Shown: in pieces, positions 8,876 to 18,461 of the stretch
How positions within the stretch are numbered: the stretch's first letter is position 1
Layout of the letters: every line of letters begins with the position of its first letter
Assembly: GCF_025717065.2 (NCBI RefSeq)
Contig: NZ_JAOVZO020000003.1
Location: forward strand, 124,001-188,000
From: Tahibacter soli
Lineage (GTDB): Bacteria > Pseudomonadota > Gammaproteobacteria > Xanthomonadales > Rhodanobacteraceae
Direction of reading: 5' to 3'
DNA length: 64,000 bases
Translations under genes and position numbers: made by a program
The notes under the pieces: generated by a model
The model's database searches: none
The model's input: only the letters and a program-made list of their open reading frames with translations
What the model was told of the DNA's origin: nothing

Positions 8876-10096
8876 ATGGATACCGACGTCGATGTACTGA
8901 TTGCCGGCGGCGGCCTGGTCGGTTCCAGCCTCGCCATCGCCCTGGACGGCTGCGGCCTGTCCGTCGCCCTGATCGAAGCCGCCGCGCCGCGTGCCGACGC
9001 GCAGCCGAGCTACGACGAACGCAATCTCGCGCTCGCCCGCGCCAGCGTCAACGCGCTGACCGCGCTCGGCGTGTGGCCGCGCGTGGCCGCGCGCGCCACG
9101 CCGATCCGCCGCGTGCACGTGAGCCGCGCCGGCGAGTTCGGCGCGCTGCGGCTCGACGCGGCCTCGCAGTGCGTCGACGCGCTCGGCGCCGTGCTGCCGG
9201 CGCGCGAACTCGGCAACGGCCTGCTGCAACAACTGGAACAATGCACAACGCTGGTCCGCCGCGCGCCGGCCACGGTCGAGGCGCTGACGCCGTCGGCCGA
9301 CCGCGTCGCGCTGCGTATCGCAGGCGCGCACGGTGTGGAAACCTTGCGCGCACGACTCGTCGTCGGCGCCGACGGCACCGCTTCGTTCGTGCGCGGCGCG
9401 TGCGGCATCGGCACGCGGACGCTCGACTACGGCCAGACGCTGATCGTCACGACGGTAACGCCCGAACGCGCGCTCGACGGCTGCGCGATCGAGCGCTTCA
9501 GCGACTCCGGGCCGGTCGCGCTGCTGCCACTGACCGAGCGTCGCGCCGGGCTCGTGCTCAGCGTCGCGAACGACGAGGCGCAGGCCATCGCCGCGATGGA
9601 CGACGCGGCGTTCGTCGCCTATGCGCAGACGCGCGTCGGCTGGCGCGCGGGACGGCTCGCGCGGCCGGGGCGTCGGCAGGCGCACGCGATCCGCCGCGTG
9701 CTGGCCGATACGCTCGTCGCGCCGCGCGCGGTGCTCGTCGGCAACGCCGCGCAGACGATCCATCCGATCGGCGCGCAGGGATTCAATCTCGGCCTGCGCG
9801 ATGCGCTGACGCTGGCCGAGCGCGTGATTGCCGCCGCGCGCGCCGGTGGCGACCCGGGCGCGCCGGAACTGCTCGCCGGCTACGCCGCCGCGCGGCAGGA
9901 AGACCGCGACGGCACGCTCGCGTTCAGCGACGGCCTCGTGCGGCTGGCGTGCAATCCGGCCTCGCCGCTGCGCCCTTTGCGAACTTTGGGATTGGTATTG
10001 ATGGATACGTTTACACCGCTCAAGAGCGCCGCCGCGCGTCGCGGCATGGGATTCCGCGGCACGCCGACCGCGTACGCGCTGGGGCGCAGGCCGTGA
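8876..10096 (+). CDS. ubiH: 2-octaprenyl-6-methoxyphenyl hydroxylase, UbiH-like FAD monooxygenase
   Basis: 406 residues. Aerobic ubiquinone ring hydroxylase of the UbiH/VisC family. The dinucleotide fold 'VLIAGGGLVGSSLA' opens the protein, 'VVGADGTASFVR' holds the DG motif (about residue 162), and 'LVGNAAQTIHPIGAQGFNLGLRDA' (about 285) is the FAD-ribityl site; the GNAAQT form resembles E. coli UbiH rather than UbiF/UbiI, which have GDAAH. It overlaps the next gene by four bases (GTGA). Divergent from the histidine phosphatase, 68 bp away. Confidence 0.85.
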   Translation: MDTDVDVLIAGGGLVGSSLAIALDGCGLSVALIEAAAPRADAQPSYDERNLALARASVNALTALGVWPRVAARATPIRRVHVSRAGEFGALRLDAASQCVDALGAVLPARELGNGLLQQLEQCTTLVRRAPATVEALTPSADRVALRIAGAHGVETLRARLVVGADGTASFVRGACGIGTRTLDYGQTLIVTTVTPERALDGCAIERFSDSGPVALLPLTERRAGLVLSVANDEAQAIAAMDDAAFVAYAQTRVGWRAGRLARPGRRQAHAIRRVLADTLVAPRAVLVGNAAQTIHPIGAQGFNLGLRDALTLAERVIAAARAGGDPGAPELLAGYAAARQEDRDGTLAFSDGLVRLACNPASPLRPLRTLGLVLMDTFTPLKSAAARRGMGFRGTPTAYALGRRP

Positions 10097-11277
10097 GCCG
10101 GCGCGGCGCGTACGACGCCGTCGTCGTCGGCGCCGGCATGGTCGGCAGCGCGACCGCGCTCGCGCTCGCGCAAGCCGACCTGCGCGTCGCGCTCGTCGAG
10201 GAACGCGTGCCGCCGCCGTGGCGCGCCGACGACGAGGTCGACCTGCGCGTCGTCGCGCTCGCGCCGTCGTCGGTCGACCTGCTCGACGGGCTCGGCGTCT
10301 GGCGCGACATCGCCGCCGCGCGAGCATCGGCCTACCGGCGCATGCACGTGTGGGATGCCGAAAACGGCGCCGCGCTCGACTTCGACGCCGCGCAGTACGC
10401 GCAGCCGGAACTCGGCTGGATCGTCGAAAACCGCCTCATCCAGCACGCGCTGTGGCAGGCGGTGGAACGCGACGGGCGCATCGAGCGGCCCTGTCCGGCG
10501 CGCGTCGTCGCGACGAGCGACGACGGCGACGTGCGGCAGCTGACGTTCGCCGACGAGGCGCGCGTCGCGACGAAGCTCGCGATCGCCGCCGACGGCGCGG
10601 CCTCGCCGCTGCGCGAACTCGCCGGCATCGCGACTCGCGGTCGCGACTACGGCCAGCGCGCGATCGTCGCGCACGTCGCGACCGAACGCGCGCACGAAGA
10701 AACGGCGTGGCAGCGCTTCACGCCGCAAGGGCCGCTCGCGTTCCTGCCGCTCGCCGACGGGCGCAGTTCGATCGTCTGGTCGGTGCCGGACGCCGAAGCC
10801 GAGCGCCTGCTCGCGCTCGACGACCATGCGTTTCGCGCCGAACTCGGCTGCGCGTTCGACTTCCGGCTCGGACCGATCCTCGCAACGACGCCGCGCGCGA
10901 GTTTTCCGCTGAAGCTGAAGCTCGCCGAGCGCTACATCGCACCGCGCTTCGCGCTGATCGGCGACGCGGCGCATCAGGTGCATCCGCTCGCGGGGCAGGG
11001 CGTCAATCTCGGCTTTCGCGACGTCGCGACGCTCGTCGAAGCGATCGGCGCGGCGCGTGCGCGCGGCGCCGATCCGGCGGCGGAACCCACCTTGCGGCGT
11101 TATGAACGTCGCCGGCGCAGCGACAACGCGATCAGCGCGTGGAGCTTCGACGGCATCGACCGGCTGTTCCGCAGCGGGTTCGAACCGCTCGTCGCTGCGC
11201 GCGGCGTCGGCGTGCGCGTGGTCAACGCGCTGGGGCCGGTGAAGCGATTGCTGATGGGGCATGCGGCGGGGCGGTGA
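10093..11277 (+). CDS. Second UbiH/UbiF/VisC-family ubiquinone hydroxylase
   Basis: 394 residues, starting at a GTG that overlaps the ubiH stop codon; the start is fixed by the 'YDAVVVGAGMVGSATA' nucleotide-binding motif ten residues in. FAD motifs 'AADGAASPLRE' and 'LIGDAAHQVHPLAGQGVNLGFRD' are intact; the GDAAH form fits UbiI or UbiF rather than UbiH. Together the two genes probably supply two of the three aerobic hydroxylations of ubiquinone synthesis. Which carbon is hydroxylated cannot be decided here. It ends 18 bp before the convergent prfA. Confidence 0.85.
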   Translation: MSRRGAYDAVVVGAGMVGSATALALAQADLRVALVEERVPPPWRADDEVDLRVVALAPSSVDLLDGLGVWRDIAAARASAYRRMHVWDAENGAALDFDAAQYAQPELGWIVENRLIQHALWQAVERDGRIERPCPARVVATSDDGDVRQLTFADEARVATKLAIAADGAASPLRELAGIATRGRDYGQRAIVAHVATERAHEETAWQRFTPQGPLAFLPLADGRSSIVWSVPDAEAERLLALDDHAFRAELGCAFDFRLGPILATTPRASFPLKLKLAERYIAPRFALIGDAAHQVHPLAGQGVNLGFRDVATLVEAIGAARARGADPAAEPTLRRYERRRRSDNAISAWSFDGIDRLFRSGFEPLVAARGVGVRVVNALGPVKRLLMGHAAGR

Positions 11278-11295
11278 CGTCGCCGGCCGCGCGCG

Positions 11296-12375
11296 TCACC
11301 CCGTCAACGCCTGCAGCTGATCCGCCTGATACTCCTGCACCAGCCGTCCGATCAGATCGTCGAGATCGCCCTCGACGATTTCCGGCAGGCGGTACAGGGT
11401 GAGCCCCTCGACGCGATGGTCGGTGATGCGGCCTTGCGGAAAATTGTAGGTGCGGATGCGCTGGCTGCGGTCGCCCGAGCCCACCTGCAGGCGCCGGTTT
11501 TCGGCCTGTTCGGCCTGCTGCTTGCTGCGCTCGGCGTCGAGCAGGCGCGCCTTGAGCAGCGCGAACGCGCGGGCGCGGTTCTTGTGCTGGCTGCGCTCGT
11601 CCTGGCATTCAACGACGATGCCGGTCGGCAGGTGCGTCACGCGGATCGCCGAGTCGGTCTTGTTGACGTGCTGTCCGCCGGCGCCGGATGCGCGGAACGT
11701 GTCGACCTTGACGTCGGCGTCGCGGATTTCCACGTCGTCGATGTCGTCCATTTCCGGCAGGATCGCGACCGTGGCGGCCGACGTGTGGATGCGGCCCTGC
11801 GATTCGGTCGCCGGCACGCGCTGCACGCGGTGCGTGCCCGATTCGAACTTGAGCTTCGCATACGCGCCCTTGCCTTCGACGCGCGCGATCACTTCCTTGT
11901 AGCCGCCGTGTTCGCCGTCGCTCGCCGACAGCACCTCGACGTTCCAGCCCTGCCGCTCGGCGTAGCGCGCGTACATGCGAAACAGGTCGCCGGCGAAGAT
12001 CGCCGCCTCGTCGCCGCCGGTGCCCGCGCGCACTTCGAGAAACAGGTTCGCATCGTCGCGCGGATCTTTCGGAATCAAAAGAACCTGCAGTTCCTTGTCG
12101 AGCGACTCGCGACGCAGCGTCAGCGCGGGAATCTCCGCTTCGGCGAGTTCGCGCATGTCCGGATCGCGCAGCATCGCCTCGGCCCCGGCGAGTTCGGCCT
12201 CGTTCGCGTCGTACGCCTTGAGCGCCGCCGTCACCGGTTCGAGCTGCGCGTATTCGCGGCTCAGGTTGCGAAAGCGGTTCGCGTCCGAGAGCGCGTCGGG
12301 CTGCGCGAGCAGCGCGCCGACTTCCTCGTGGCGTTCGGCGAGTTGTTCGAGCTTGCGGCGGATCGAGGGAGTCAT
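11296..12375 (-). CDS. prfA: Peptide chain release factor 1
   Basis: 359 residues. RF1 reads UAA and UAG stops and triggers peptide release. The anticodon-like tripeptide PAT is in '[11 protein letters not shown]' and the catalytic GGQ in '[14 protein letters not shown]' (about residue 233). The ATG overlaps the hemA stop (ATGA), as expected for the conserved hemA-prfA pair. prmC, the usual third gene, is not present; a convergent ubiquinone gene follows instead. Confidence 0.98.
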   Translation of the reverse strand: MTPSIRRKLEQLAERHEEVGALLAQPDALSDANRFRNLSREYAQLEPVTAALKAYDANEAELAGAEAMLRDPDMRELAEAEIPALTLRRESLDKELQVLLIPKDPRDDANLFLEVRAGTGGDEAAIFAGDLFRMYARYAERQGWNVEVLSASDGEHGGYKEVIARVEGKGAYAKLKFESGTHRVQRVPATESQGRIHTSAATVAILPEMDDIDDVEIRDADVKVDTFRASGAGGQHVNKTDSAIRVTHLPTGIVVECQDERSQHKNRARAFALLKARLLDAERSKQQAEQAENRRLQVGSGDRSQRIRTYNFPQGRITDHRVEGLTLYRLPEIVEGDLDDLIGRLVQEYQADQLQALTG

Positions 12376-13646
12376 ACGTCCTTGTCGTCGGTCGCGGCCG
12401 CGGGATCGAACAGTCGCGCCGCGGCCTTTATCAGTTCGGTGTCGCCGCGCAGCGTCGCGGCACGCAGGTTCGCGCTCGGCGCATGCAGCAGCTTGTTGGT
12501 CAGCGTGTTGGCGAGAAACGCGAGCGCTTCTTCCGGCGTCTTGCCGCGCGCGAGCAGCGCCTGCGCACGGGCGAGCACGTCGTCGCGGTCGGTTTCGGCG
12601 TGGCGGCGCAGGTCCTGCACCGGATTGCCGAGGTCGAGCGCGCGGCGCCACGCCATGTAGCGCTCGACCTGCAGCTCGATGATCGCCTCGGCCTCGCGCG
12701 CCGCGGCTTCGCGCGAGCGCAGGTTCTCGTCGATCACCTGCTTGAGATCGTCGATCGTGTACAGGTATACGTCTTCCACTTTCGCGACGTCGGCGGCGAT
12801 GTCGCGCGGCACCGCGATGTCGACCATGAACATCGGCTTGCGCCGGCGCGCGCGGATCGCCGCTTCGACCATGGGCTTCGTGACGATCGGCTCGCGGCTC
12901 GCGGTCGAGGCGATCACGATGTCGGCCTCGGCGAGGTGCTGGCCGAGATCGGACAGGCCGATGGCGTAGCCGCCGCAGCGGTGCGCGAGGTTCTGCGCGG
13001 TTTCGATCGTGCGATTGGCGACGATCAGCCGGCGCACTTTCGCGTCGGCGAGATGCCGTGCTGCGAGTTCGATCGTTTCGCCGGCGCCGATCAGCAGCAC
13101 GCAAGCGCCGGTGAGATCGGCGAAGCGCTGTTCGGCCAGGCGCACGGCGGTATAGGCGACCGACACCGGATTGGCGCCGATGCGCGTGTCGGTGCGCACG
13201 CGCTTGGCGACCGCGAACGTGTGCTGCAGCAGGCGTTCCATCGGCGCCTTGAGCGTGTGCGCCTCGCGCGCGAGCTGGTAGGCGTCCTTGACCTGGCCGA
13301 GGATCTGCGGCTCGCCGAGCACCATGGAATCCAGACCCGTCGCGACGCGAAACATGTGCCGCACGGCCGCCGCGTCGTCGTGGCGGTACAGGAATTCGTC
13401 GAGCTTGCCGCCGGTCAGCTGGTGGTGGCGGTGCAGCCAGTCGGCCGGCACCGGCTCGGCGCCGTCGGCCACGGAGCAGTACAGCTCGGTCCGGTTGCAG
13501 GTCGACAGGATCATCGCCTCGTGCACGCCGTTCTGGCCGACGAGTTCGCTCAACGCCGCACGCGCCTCGTCGGGCCCGAACGCAATGCGTTCGCGCAGAT
13601 CGACGGGGGCGGTGAGGTGATTGAGTCCGAGGGCTAGCAGTGCCAT
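12372..13646 (-). CDS. hemA: Glutamyl-tRNA reductase
   Basis: 424 residues. Reduces glutamyl-tRNA(Glu) to glutamate-1-semialdehyde, the first step of C5-pathway haem synthesis. The N-terminal '[16 protein letters not shown]' and the catalytic-cysteine block '[11 protein letters not shown]' (about residue 50) are diagnostic; the NADPH domain shows '[15 protein letters not shown]' and '[10 protein letters not shown]'. The C-terminal dimerisation helix is complete. Divergent from the TPR lipoprotein gene, with 234 bp between. Confidence 0.98.
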   Translation of the reverse strand: MALLALGLNHLTAPVDLRERIAFGPDEARAALSELVGQNGVHEAMILSTCNRTELYCSVADGAEPVPADWLHRHHQLTGGKLDEFLYRHDDAAAVRHMFRVATGLDSMVLGEPQILGQVKDAYQLAREAHTLKAPMERLLQHTFAVAKRVRTDTRIGANPVSVAYTAVRLAEQRFADLTGACVLLIGAGETIELAARHLADAKVRRLIVANRTIETAQNLAHRCGGYAIGLSDLGQHLAEADIVIASTASREPIVTKPMVEAAIRARRRKPMFMVDIAVPRDIAADVAKVEDVYLYTIDDLKQVIDENLRSREAAAREAEAIIELQVERYMAWRRALDLGNPVQDLRRHAETDRDDVLARAQALLARGKTPEEALAFLANTLTNKLLHAPSANLRAATLRGDTELIKAAARLFDPAAATDDKDV

Positions 13647-13880
13647 GGATGACGGGGCCGCACGGGCGACAATCGGCTAAGCTTTCGAGGAAGGGAAGCG
13701 TCCGCGTCCTTGAGCGTCGCGCGGCAAGTTTGGAGGCGCGACCTTGCAAGATCAAGCAATGGCCCCGATCCCGATGATGCGAGGGGCCGCCGCCGGGGAG
13801 CCGGTTGCGCGCCGCGCACGCCGGGAACATCGGCGCGCCGAAACGTTCTGAGGCCGACGCATCACGCACTCTGGAATCCG

Positions 13881-15599
13881 ATGACTGCAATCGTGGATCT
13901 ACGCAAGACGTTGATTTTCGTGGCTGCTTTCGCGCTGACGGCCTGCGCGAGCGTGCCGGCGCCCAAGCGCGGCGCGACGGCGGCCCAGCCGCTGGCGACG
14001 CACAAGGTGACGCAGCCGCCGGCCGACGAGGACGCCCTCGCGCAGATGCTGGCCGGCGAGTTCGCGCTCGGCGACGCCAATCTGCCGGACGCGGCGCGAC
14101 GTTATGCCGCGGCGGCGGCGCTGTCGGACGACCCGTCGGTTGCCGCACAGGCGACGCGCCTGGCACTCGCGGCGAAGGACTACAAGCTCGCGCGCGAGAC
14201 GCTGACGCGATGGCGCGCGCTGCGCCCGGGCGATTCGGGCGTCGTGCAGACCGACGCGGCGCTCGCGCTCGTCGAAGGCGACACGGAAGCCGCGTTCCGC
14301 GCGCTCGATTCGCTGAACGCGCAGCCGCAGGGGCAGGGCTGGCGGCTGATCGGCCAGGTGCTGCTCGGCGCAACCGACAAGGAAGCCGCCGGCAAGCTGC
14401 TCGAACGGCTGGCGATGCCGTCGGCGCTCGCCGCGGCGAACGAGGAGACGTGGGTCGCGCTGAGTCAGCTCGCCTACAAGCTCGAACGCAAGGCTTACGC
14501 ACGGCAGCTCGCCGACGCGGCCGTGAAAAAGTTCGGCGGCAGCAAGGCGTATTCGTGGTCGGCGCAGCTCGCCGGCGAAGAAGGCGACAAGATGCGGGCG
14601 CGCATGCAGTACGCCGAGGCGATCAAGCGCTCGCCCAAGGACATCCGCCTGCGCGCCGCATACGCGATCCTGCTCGGCGAGGAAGGCGACAACCCCGCCG
14701 CCGCGCGCGTGCTCGCCGAAGGGCCGCAGGACGAATACACCTACGCGGCGCGTGCCGCGTACGTCGCGCGGTCGCGCGACAAGGCGCTGATCCAGGCGCT
14801 GTACGACGAGCTCAAGAACAAGCCGGCCGACGAGCGCGTCGCGCGCGCGGAACTCCTCGGCCAGCTGGCCGAAATGCTCGAACAGAAGTCGACCGCGCTG
14901 ACGTGGTACCAGCAGGTGCGCGACGACGACGAGCACTGGTTCGAATCGCAGGTGCGCGTGGCGGTGCTGCTGCAGGACCAGGGCAAGCACGACGCCGCGC
15001 TCGCGATCACGCACGAGCTGCAGGCGCGCGCGGGCGACGAACCGAAGAAGCTCGGCGATGCGTACCTGCTCGAAGCCGAACTCGTCGACGATGCGTCGAG
15101 CGAGGCGGCGCTCGCGGTGTACTCGCGCGGTCTCAACGTGCTGCCCGACGATACGCGGCTGATCTACGCGCGCGCGCTGCGTTACGCCAACGACGGCCGC
15201 ACCGCCGAAGCCGAGCGCGACCTGCGCCGCGTACTCGAATTGAAGCCGGCCGACGTCGACGCGATGAACGCGCTCGGCTACACGCTCGCCGATGCGAACC
15301 AGAAGCTCGAAGAGGCGTACACGCTGATCCAGGCCGCGCTCAAGGCCAAACCCGAAGAGCCGGCCGTGATCGATTCGCTCGGCTGGGTGCAGTTTCGCCG
15401 CGGCCATCTCGCCGAGGCCGAAACCGCGCTGCGCCGCGCCTACGAGAAGCAGCCCGATGCGGAAATCGCCTCGCACCTGGGCGAAGTGCTGTGGCACCGC
15501 GGCAACAAGGACGAGGCGAAGACGATTCTCGAAGCCGGCCGCAAGAAAGACGCGAAGAACAAATCGCTGCTCGATACCTTGAAGAGGCTCGGCCTGTGA
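13881..15599 (+). CDS. Tetratricopeptide-repeat outer-membrane lipoprotein
   Basis: 572 residues. The start at 13881 gives a lipoprotein signal ending in the lipobox LTAC (Cys22); alanine and serine follow, not aspartate, so outer-membrane sorting is expected. The rest is helical with TPR-type repeats, clearest in the last 150 residues ('[21 protein letters not shown]', then a second motif ending in '[20 protein letters not shown]'). TPR proteins are common just upstream of lolB in related bacteria; a scaffold role in the envelope is inferred. Its stop overlaps the GTG start of lolB. Confidence 0.85.
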   Translation: MTAIVDLRKTLIFVAAFALTACASVPAPKRGATAAQPLATHKVTQPPADEDALAQMLAGEFALGDANLPDAARRYAAAAALSDDPSVAAQATRLALAAKDYKLARETLTRWRALRPGDSGVVQTDAALALVEGDTEAAFRALDSLNAQPQGQGWRLIGQVLLGATDKEAAGKLLERLAMPSALAAANEETWVALSQLAYKLERKAYARQLADAAVKKFGGSKAYSWSAQLAGEEGDKMRARMQYAEAIKRSPKDIRLRAAYAILLGEEGDNPAAARVLAEGPQDEYTYAARAAYVARSRDKALIQALYDELKNKPADERVARAELLGQLAEMLEQKSTALTWYQQVRDDDEHWFESQVRVAVLLQDQGKHDAALAITHELQARAGDEPKKLGDAYLLEAELVDDASSEAALAVYSRGLNVLPDDTRLIYARALRYANDGRTAEAERDLRRVLELKPADVDAMNALGYTLADANQKLEEAYTLIQAALKAKPEEPAVIDSLGWVQFRRGHLAEAETALRRAYEKQPDAEIASHLGEVLWHRGNKDEAKTILEAGRKKDAKNKSLLDTLKRLGL

Positions 15600-16195
15600 G
15601 CCGCTTGCGCGCATTGGGCGTGGGCCTCGTCGTGCTTGCGCTCGCCGCGTGCGCGCCGCAGCGCATCCGCGAGGATGACGCCACGCTGTCGGCGCAGGCC
15701 GAACGCGAGGCGAGCCTCGCCGACGCGACGCGCTGGCAGCTGGCCGGACGCATCGCCGTTTCCAACGGCGAGGACGGCGGCAACGCGCAGATCGACTGGC
15801 GCCAGGACGGCAAACGCTACGATCTGACGCTCAATGCGCCGGTTACCGGCAAGCGCTGGCGCCTCCACGGCGACGCCGACCGTGCGACGCTCGAGGGCGC
15901 GCGCCCCGAAGCTTTGGTCGAGCGCGACGCGGCGAGCCTGCTCGAACGCGAAATCGGCTGGCACGTACCGGTGGTCGAACTCGAATACTGGGTGCGCGGC
16001 CTGCGCGCGCCGAAGGCGAAGGCCGAGCTCGTGTTCGACGAGCGCAACCGGCCCGCGACGCTCAAGCAGTCCGGCTGGACGATCGAATACCGCGACTGGT
16101 TCGACGATGCGACACCCGCGCTGCCGCGCAAGGTGTTCGCGACGCGCGGCAAGTACCGCGTGCGCCTGTTCGTCGAGAGCTGGCAGGCGCAATGA
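15596..16195 (+). CDS. lolB: Outer-membrane lipoprotein receptor LolB
   Basis: 199 residues from a GTG start that overlaps the preceding stop. Signal peptide with lipobox LAAC (Cys19). The mature part shows the LolB pattern: 'WQLAGRIAVSNGEDGGNAQIDW', a hydrophobic beta cup, 'YWVRGLRAPK' and 'QSGWTIEYRDW'. LolB takes lipoproteins from LolA and inserts them in the outer membrane. The stop overlaps the ispE ATG (ATGA), so the TPR gene, lolB and ispE are all translationally coupled. Confidence 0.95.
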   Translation: MSRLRALGVGLVVLALAACAPQRIREDDATLSAQAEREASLADATRWQLAGRIAVSNGEDGGNAQIDWRQDGKRYDLTLNAPVTGKRWRLHGDADRATLEGARPEALVERDAASLLEREIGWHVPVVELEYWVRGLRAPKAKAELVFDERNRPATLKQSGWTIEYRDWFDDATPALPRKVFATRGKYRVRLFVESWQAQ

Positions 16196-17055
16196 CCGCG
16201 TGGACCCGCTGGCCGGCGCCGGCCAAGCTGAATCTGTTTCTGAACATCACCGGGCGCCGCGCCGACGGCTATCACACGCTGCAGACGATGTTCCAGCTGC
16301 TCGACTGGGGCGATGAAATCGCCCTCGCGCCGCGCGCGGACGGACGCATCGAACGCGTGCGCGGCATGGCCGGCGTCGCGCCGCACGACGATCTCGTGGT
16401 ACGCGCCGCGCAGGCGCTGCAGCCCCACGCGGCCCCCGGGTCCGGGGTCGACATCGCTGTCGACAAACGTGTGCCGGCCGGCGGCGGGCTCGGCGGCGGC
16501 AGTTCCGACGCCGCGACCGTGCTCGTCGCGCTGAACGCGATCTGGCGCTGCGGCCTGTCGGTCGACGCGCTCGCCCACATCGGCCTTGCGCTCGGCGCCG
16601 ACGTGCCGGTCTTCGTGCGCGGCCGTTCGGCCTGGGCCGACGGCATCGGCGAAATTCTGACGCCGGTGGACCTGCCCGAACGCTGGTACGTCGTCGTCGA
16701 TCCGCAGACGCCGGTGCCGACCGGTCCGTTGTTCCAGGCGCCGGAATTGACACGCGATGCCGCGCCCACGACAATTCCGCGCTTCCTTTCCGGGGCCGAG
16801 GTCTCGAACGCGTTCGAGCCGGTGGTCGCTGCGCGCTATCCCGCGGTGGCGCAGGCGCTGATCCGGCTCGGTCGTTACGGCCGGGCGCGGTTGTCGGGTT
16901 CGGGCGGCTGCGTCTTCGTCGACGTTGCCGGCGAGGCGCAGGCGCGGCAGATCGTGCGCGACTGCCCGGAAGGATGTGCAGCGTATGCTGCGCGCGGCGT
17001 GAACCGTTCGCCGCTGCTGGCAGCGCTCGAGGATTACGGCGACGGGAAACCGTAG
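16192..17055 (+). CDS. ispE: 4-diphosphocytidyl-2-C-methyl-D-erythritol kinase
   Basis: 287 residues, GHMP-kinase family. Phosphorylates CDP-ME in the non-mevalonate isoprenoid pathway. 'PAPAKLNLFLNITGRRADGYH' opens the protein, the ATP-binding glycine-rich loop 'PAGGGLGGGSSDAA' lies at about residue 95 and 'LSGSGGCVF' near 240. The position between lolB and tRNA-Gln/prs matches the conserved gammaproteobacterial order. Confidence 0.97.
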   Translation: MTAWTRWPAPAKLNLFLNITGRRADGYHTLQTMFQLLDWGDEIALAPRADGRIERVRGMAGVAPHDDLVVRAAQALQPHAAPGSGVDIAVDKRVPAGGGLGGGSSDAATVLVALNAIWRCGLSVDALAHIGLALGADVPVFVRGRSAWADGIGEILTPVDLPERWYVVVDPQTPVPTGPLFQAPELTRDAAPTTIPRFLSGAEVSNAFEPVVAARYPAVAQALIRLGRYGRARLSGSGGCVFVDVAGEAQARQIVRDCPEGCAAYAARGVNRSPLLAALEDYGDGKP

Positions 17056-17062
17056 CCGCACC

Positions 17063-17082
17063 GCGGTCCAGGGAGGGACCGC
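17063..17082 (+). repeat. Hairpin after ispE
   Basis: GCGGTCC and GGACCGC arms with a 6-nt loop follow the ispE stop. A second, imperfect palindrome (around 17120-17150, centred on AAGCTCGGCTT) lies before tRNA-Gln. No T-run; termination or processing before the tRNA is possible. Confidence 0.35.
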
Positions 17083-17186
17083 ACGGCCGGGGTTCGCGCA
17101 GCGAGCGCCGGCCGGAGAACGGTCGCAAGCTCGGCTTGCGCCGTTCGAACGACGAGCGGGCTGGATGCCCGTCCGTCGTCAAATGC

Positions 17187-17262
17187 TGGGGCGTCGCCAA
17201 GCTGGTAAGGCACGGGATTTTGATTCCCGCATTCGTAGGTTCGAGTCCTACCGCCCCAGCCA
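17187..17262 (+). tRNA. tRNA-Gln (anticodon TTG)
   Basis: A 76-nt cloverleaf with acceptor stem TGGGGCG/CGCCCCA, anticodon loop TTTTGAT (anticodon TTG), the T-arm GGTTCGAGTCC and an encoded CCA end. It sits between ispE and prs, as in many gammaproteobacteria. Confidence 0.97.
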
Positions 17263-17304
17263 CAGCGTTGAAGAACGTCGTCCGAAACGAAAGGCGCAGA
17301 TGAG

Positions 17305-18261
17305 ATGAACACGACGGGCTTGATGCTGTTCACCGGCAACGCGCACCGGCGCCTCGCCGAAAACGTGTCGCACCGCCTCGGCGTGCCGCTGGGCAAGGCG
17401 CTCTGCGGCCGGTTCTCCGACGGCGAAGTTCAGGTCGAGATCGAAGAAAACGTGCGCCGCCAGGACGTCTACGTCCTGCAGCCGACGTGCGCGCCGACCG
17501 CCGACAATTTCATGGAACTCCTGGTGCTGATCGACGCGTTGAAGCGCGCGTCGGCCGCTTCGGTCACCGCCGTGATGCCGTACTTCGGCTACGCGCGGCA
17601 GGATCGCCGCCCGCGTTCGGCGCGCGTGCCGATCACGGCGAAAGTGGCCGCCGACATGCTCGGCGCGGTCGGCACCGACCGCGTGCTGACGGTCGACATC
17701 CACGCCGACCAGATCCAGGGCTTCTTCGGCATTCCGGTCGACAACGTCTATGCGTCGCCCGTCCTGCTCGCCGACATCTGGCGCAACCAGGGCAGCGACA
17801 ATCTGATCGTGGTCAGCCCCGACGTCGGCGGCGTGGTGCGCGCGCGCGCGATCGCCAAGCGCCTGGACGACGCCGACCTCGCGATCATCGACAAGCGCCG
17901 CCCGCGCCCGAACGAATCGACCGTGATGAACATCATCGGCGACGTGAAGGACAAGACGTGCGTGCTGATCGACGACATCGTCGACACGGCCGGCACGCTG
18001 TGCGCCGCGGCGAACGCGCTCAAGAAGCAGGGCGCGCGCAAGGTCGTCGCGTACTGCACGCACCCGGTGCTGTCGGGTTCGGCGCTGACGAACATCACCA
18101 ATTCGCAGCTCGACGAACTCGTGGTCACCGACACGATTCCGCTGTCGCCCGAAGCGCAGGCGTGCAACCGCATCCGCGCGCTGACGGTGGCCGAGCTCCT
18201 GGCCGAAACGATCCGCCGCGTCGCCTTCGGCGAATCGGTCAGTTCGTTGTACGTCGACTAA
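17305..18261 (+). CDS. prs: Ribose-phosphate pyrophosphokinase
   Basis: 318 residues. Makes PRPP from ribose-5-phosphate and ATP for nucleotide, histidine and tryptophan synthesis. The catalytic flexible loop '[18 protein letters not shown]' (about residue 96), '[12 protein letters not shown]' and the PRPP-binding '[13 protein letters not shown]' (about 220) are intact. A 13-bp hairpin begins 12 bases after its stop. Confidence 0.98.
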   Translation: MNTTGLMLFTGNAHRRLAENVSHRLGVPLGKALCGRFSDGEVQVEIEENVRRQDVYVLQPTCAPTADNFMELLVLIDALKRASAASVTAVMPYFGYARQDRRPRSARVPITAKVAADMLGAVGTDRVLTVDIHADQIQGFFGIPVDNVYASPVLLADIWRNQGSDNLIVVSPDVGGVVRARAIAKRLDDADLAIIDKRRPRPNESTVMNIIGDVKDKTCVLIDDIVDTAGTLCAAANALKKQGARKVVAYCTHPVLSGSALTNITNSQLDELVVTDTIPLSPEAQACNRIRALTVAELLAETIRRVAFGESVSSLYVD

Positions 18262-18272
18262 AGTTTTCAATG

Positions 18273-18303
18273 TCGAGAAACACGCTTCCTGCGTGTTTCT
18301 CGA
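18273..18303 (+). terminator. Strong hairpin directly downstream of prs
   Basis: A perfect 13-bp stem (TCGAGAAACACGC, loop TTCCT) starts 12 bases after the prs stop. There is no T-run, so it may stop exonucleases or act with Rho instead of being an intrinsic terminator. Confidence 0.5.
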
Positions 18304-18340
18304 TCGAACGACGCAAGCAAAGCTCGCGTACGTTCTCCGG

Positions 18341-18364
18341 CCCCGGTCGCTCATGCGACCGGGG
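18341..18364 (+). repeat. Hairpin in the prs-rplY intergenic region
   Basis: Perfect 10-bp stem CCCCGGTCGC with loop TCAT. It is followed at 18369-18388 by an 8-bp stem GCGATCCA with loop TCCG. Confidence 0.6.
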
Positions 18365-18393
18365 TCGGGCGATCCATCCGTGGATCGCGTCAC

Positions 18394-18420
18394 CCTCGTT
18401 TGGTCGCGAACGAGGTTTTT
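18394..18420 (+). terminator. Intrinsic-terminator-like hairpin with T-run upstream of rplY
   Basis: CCTCGTT/AACGAGG stem (7 bp, 8-nt loop) followed directly by TTTTT at 18416-18420, 41 bases before the rplY start. It could end prs transcription or work as an attenuator in the rplY leader. Confidence 0.5.
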
Positions 18421-18461
18421 CCGCCGCGAGGCGGGTTTACTCAACCACAGGCAACAGTGTC

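Noticed and set aside
8518-10092. Upstream extension of the second ubiquinone hydroxylase through ubiH
   Set aside because: The extension is an arginine-rich shadow of ubiH; the FAD-binding motif starts just after the GTG at 10093.
12376-14502. Upstream extension of prfA through hemA
   Set aside because: The real RF1 start at 12375 overlaps the hemA stop; the extension is a shadow frame.
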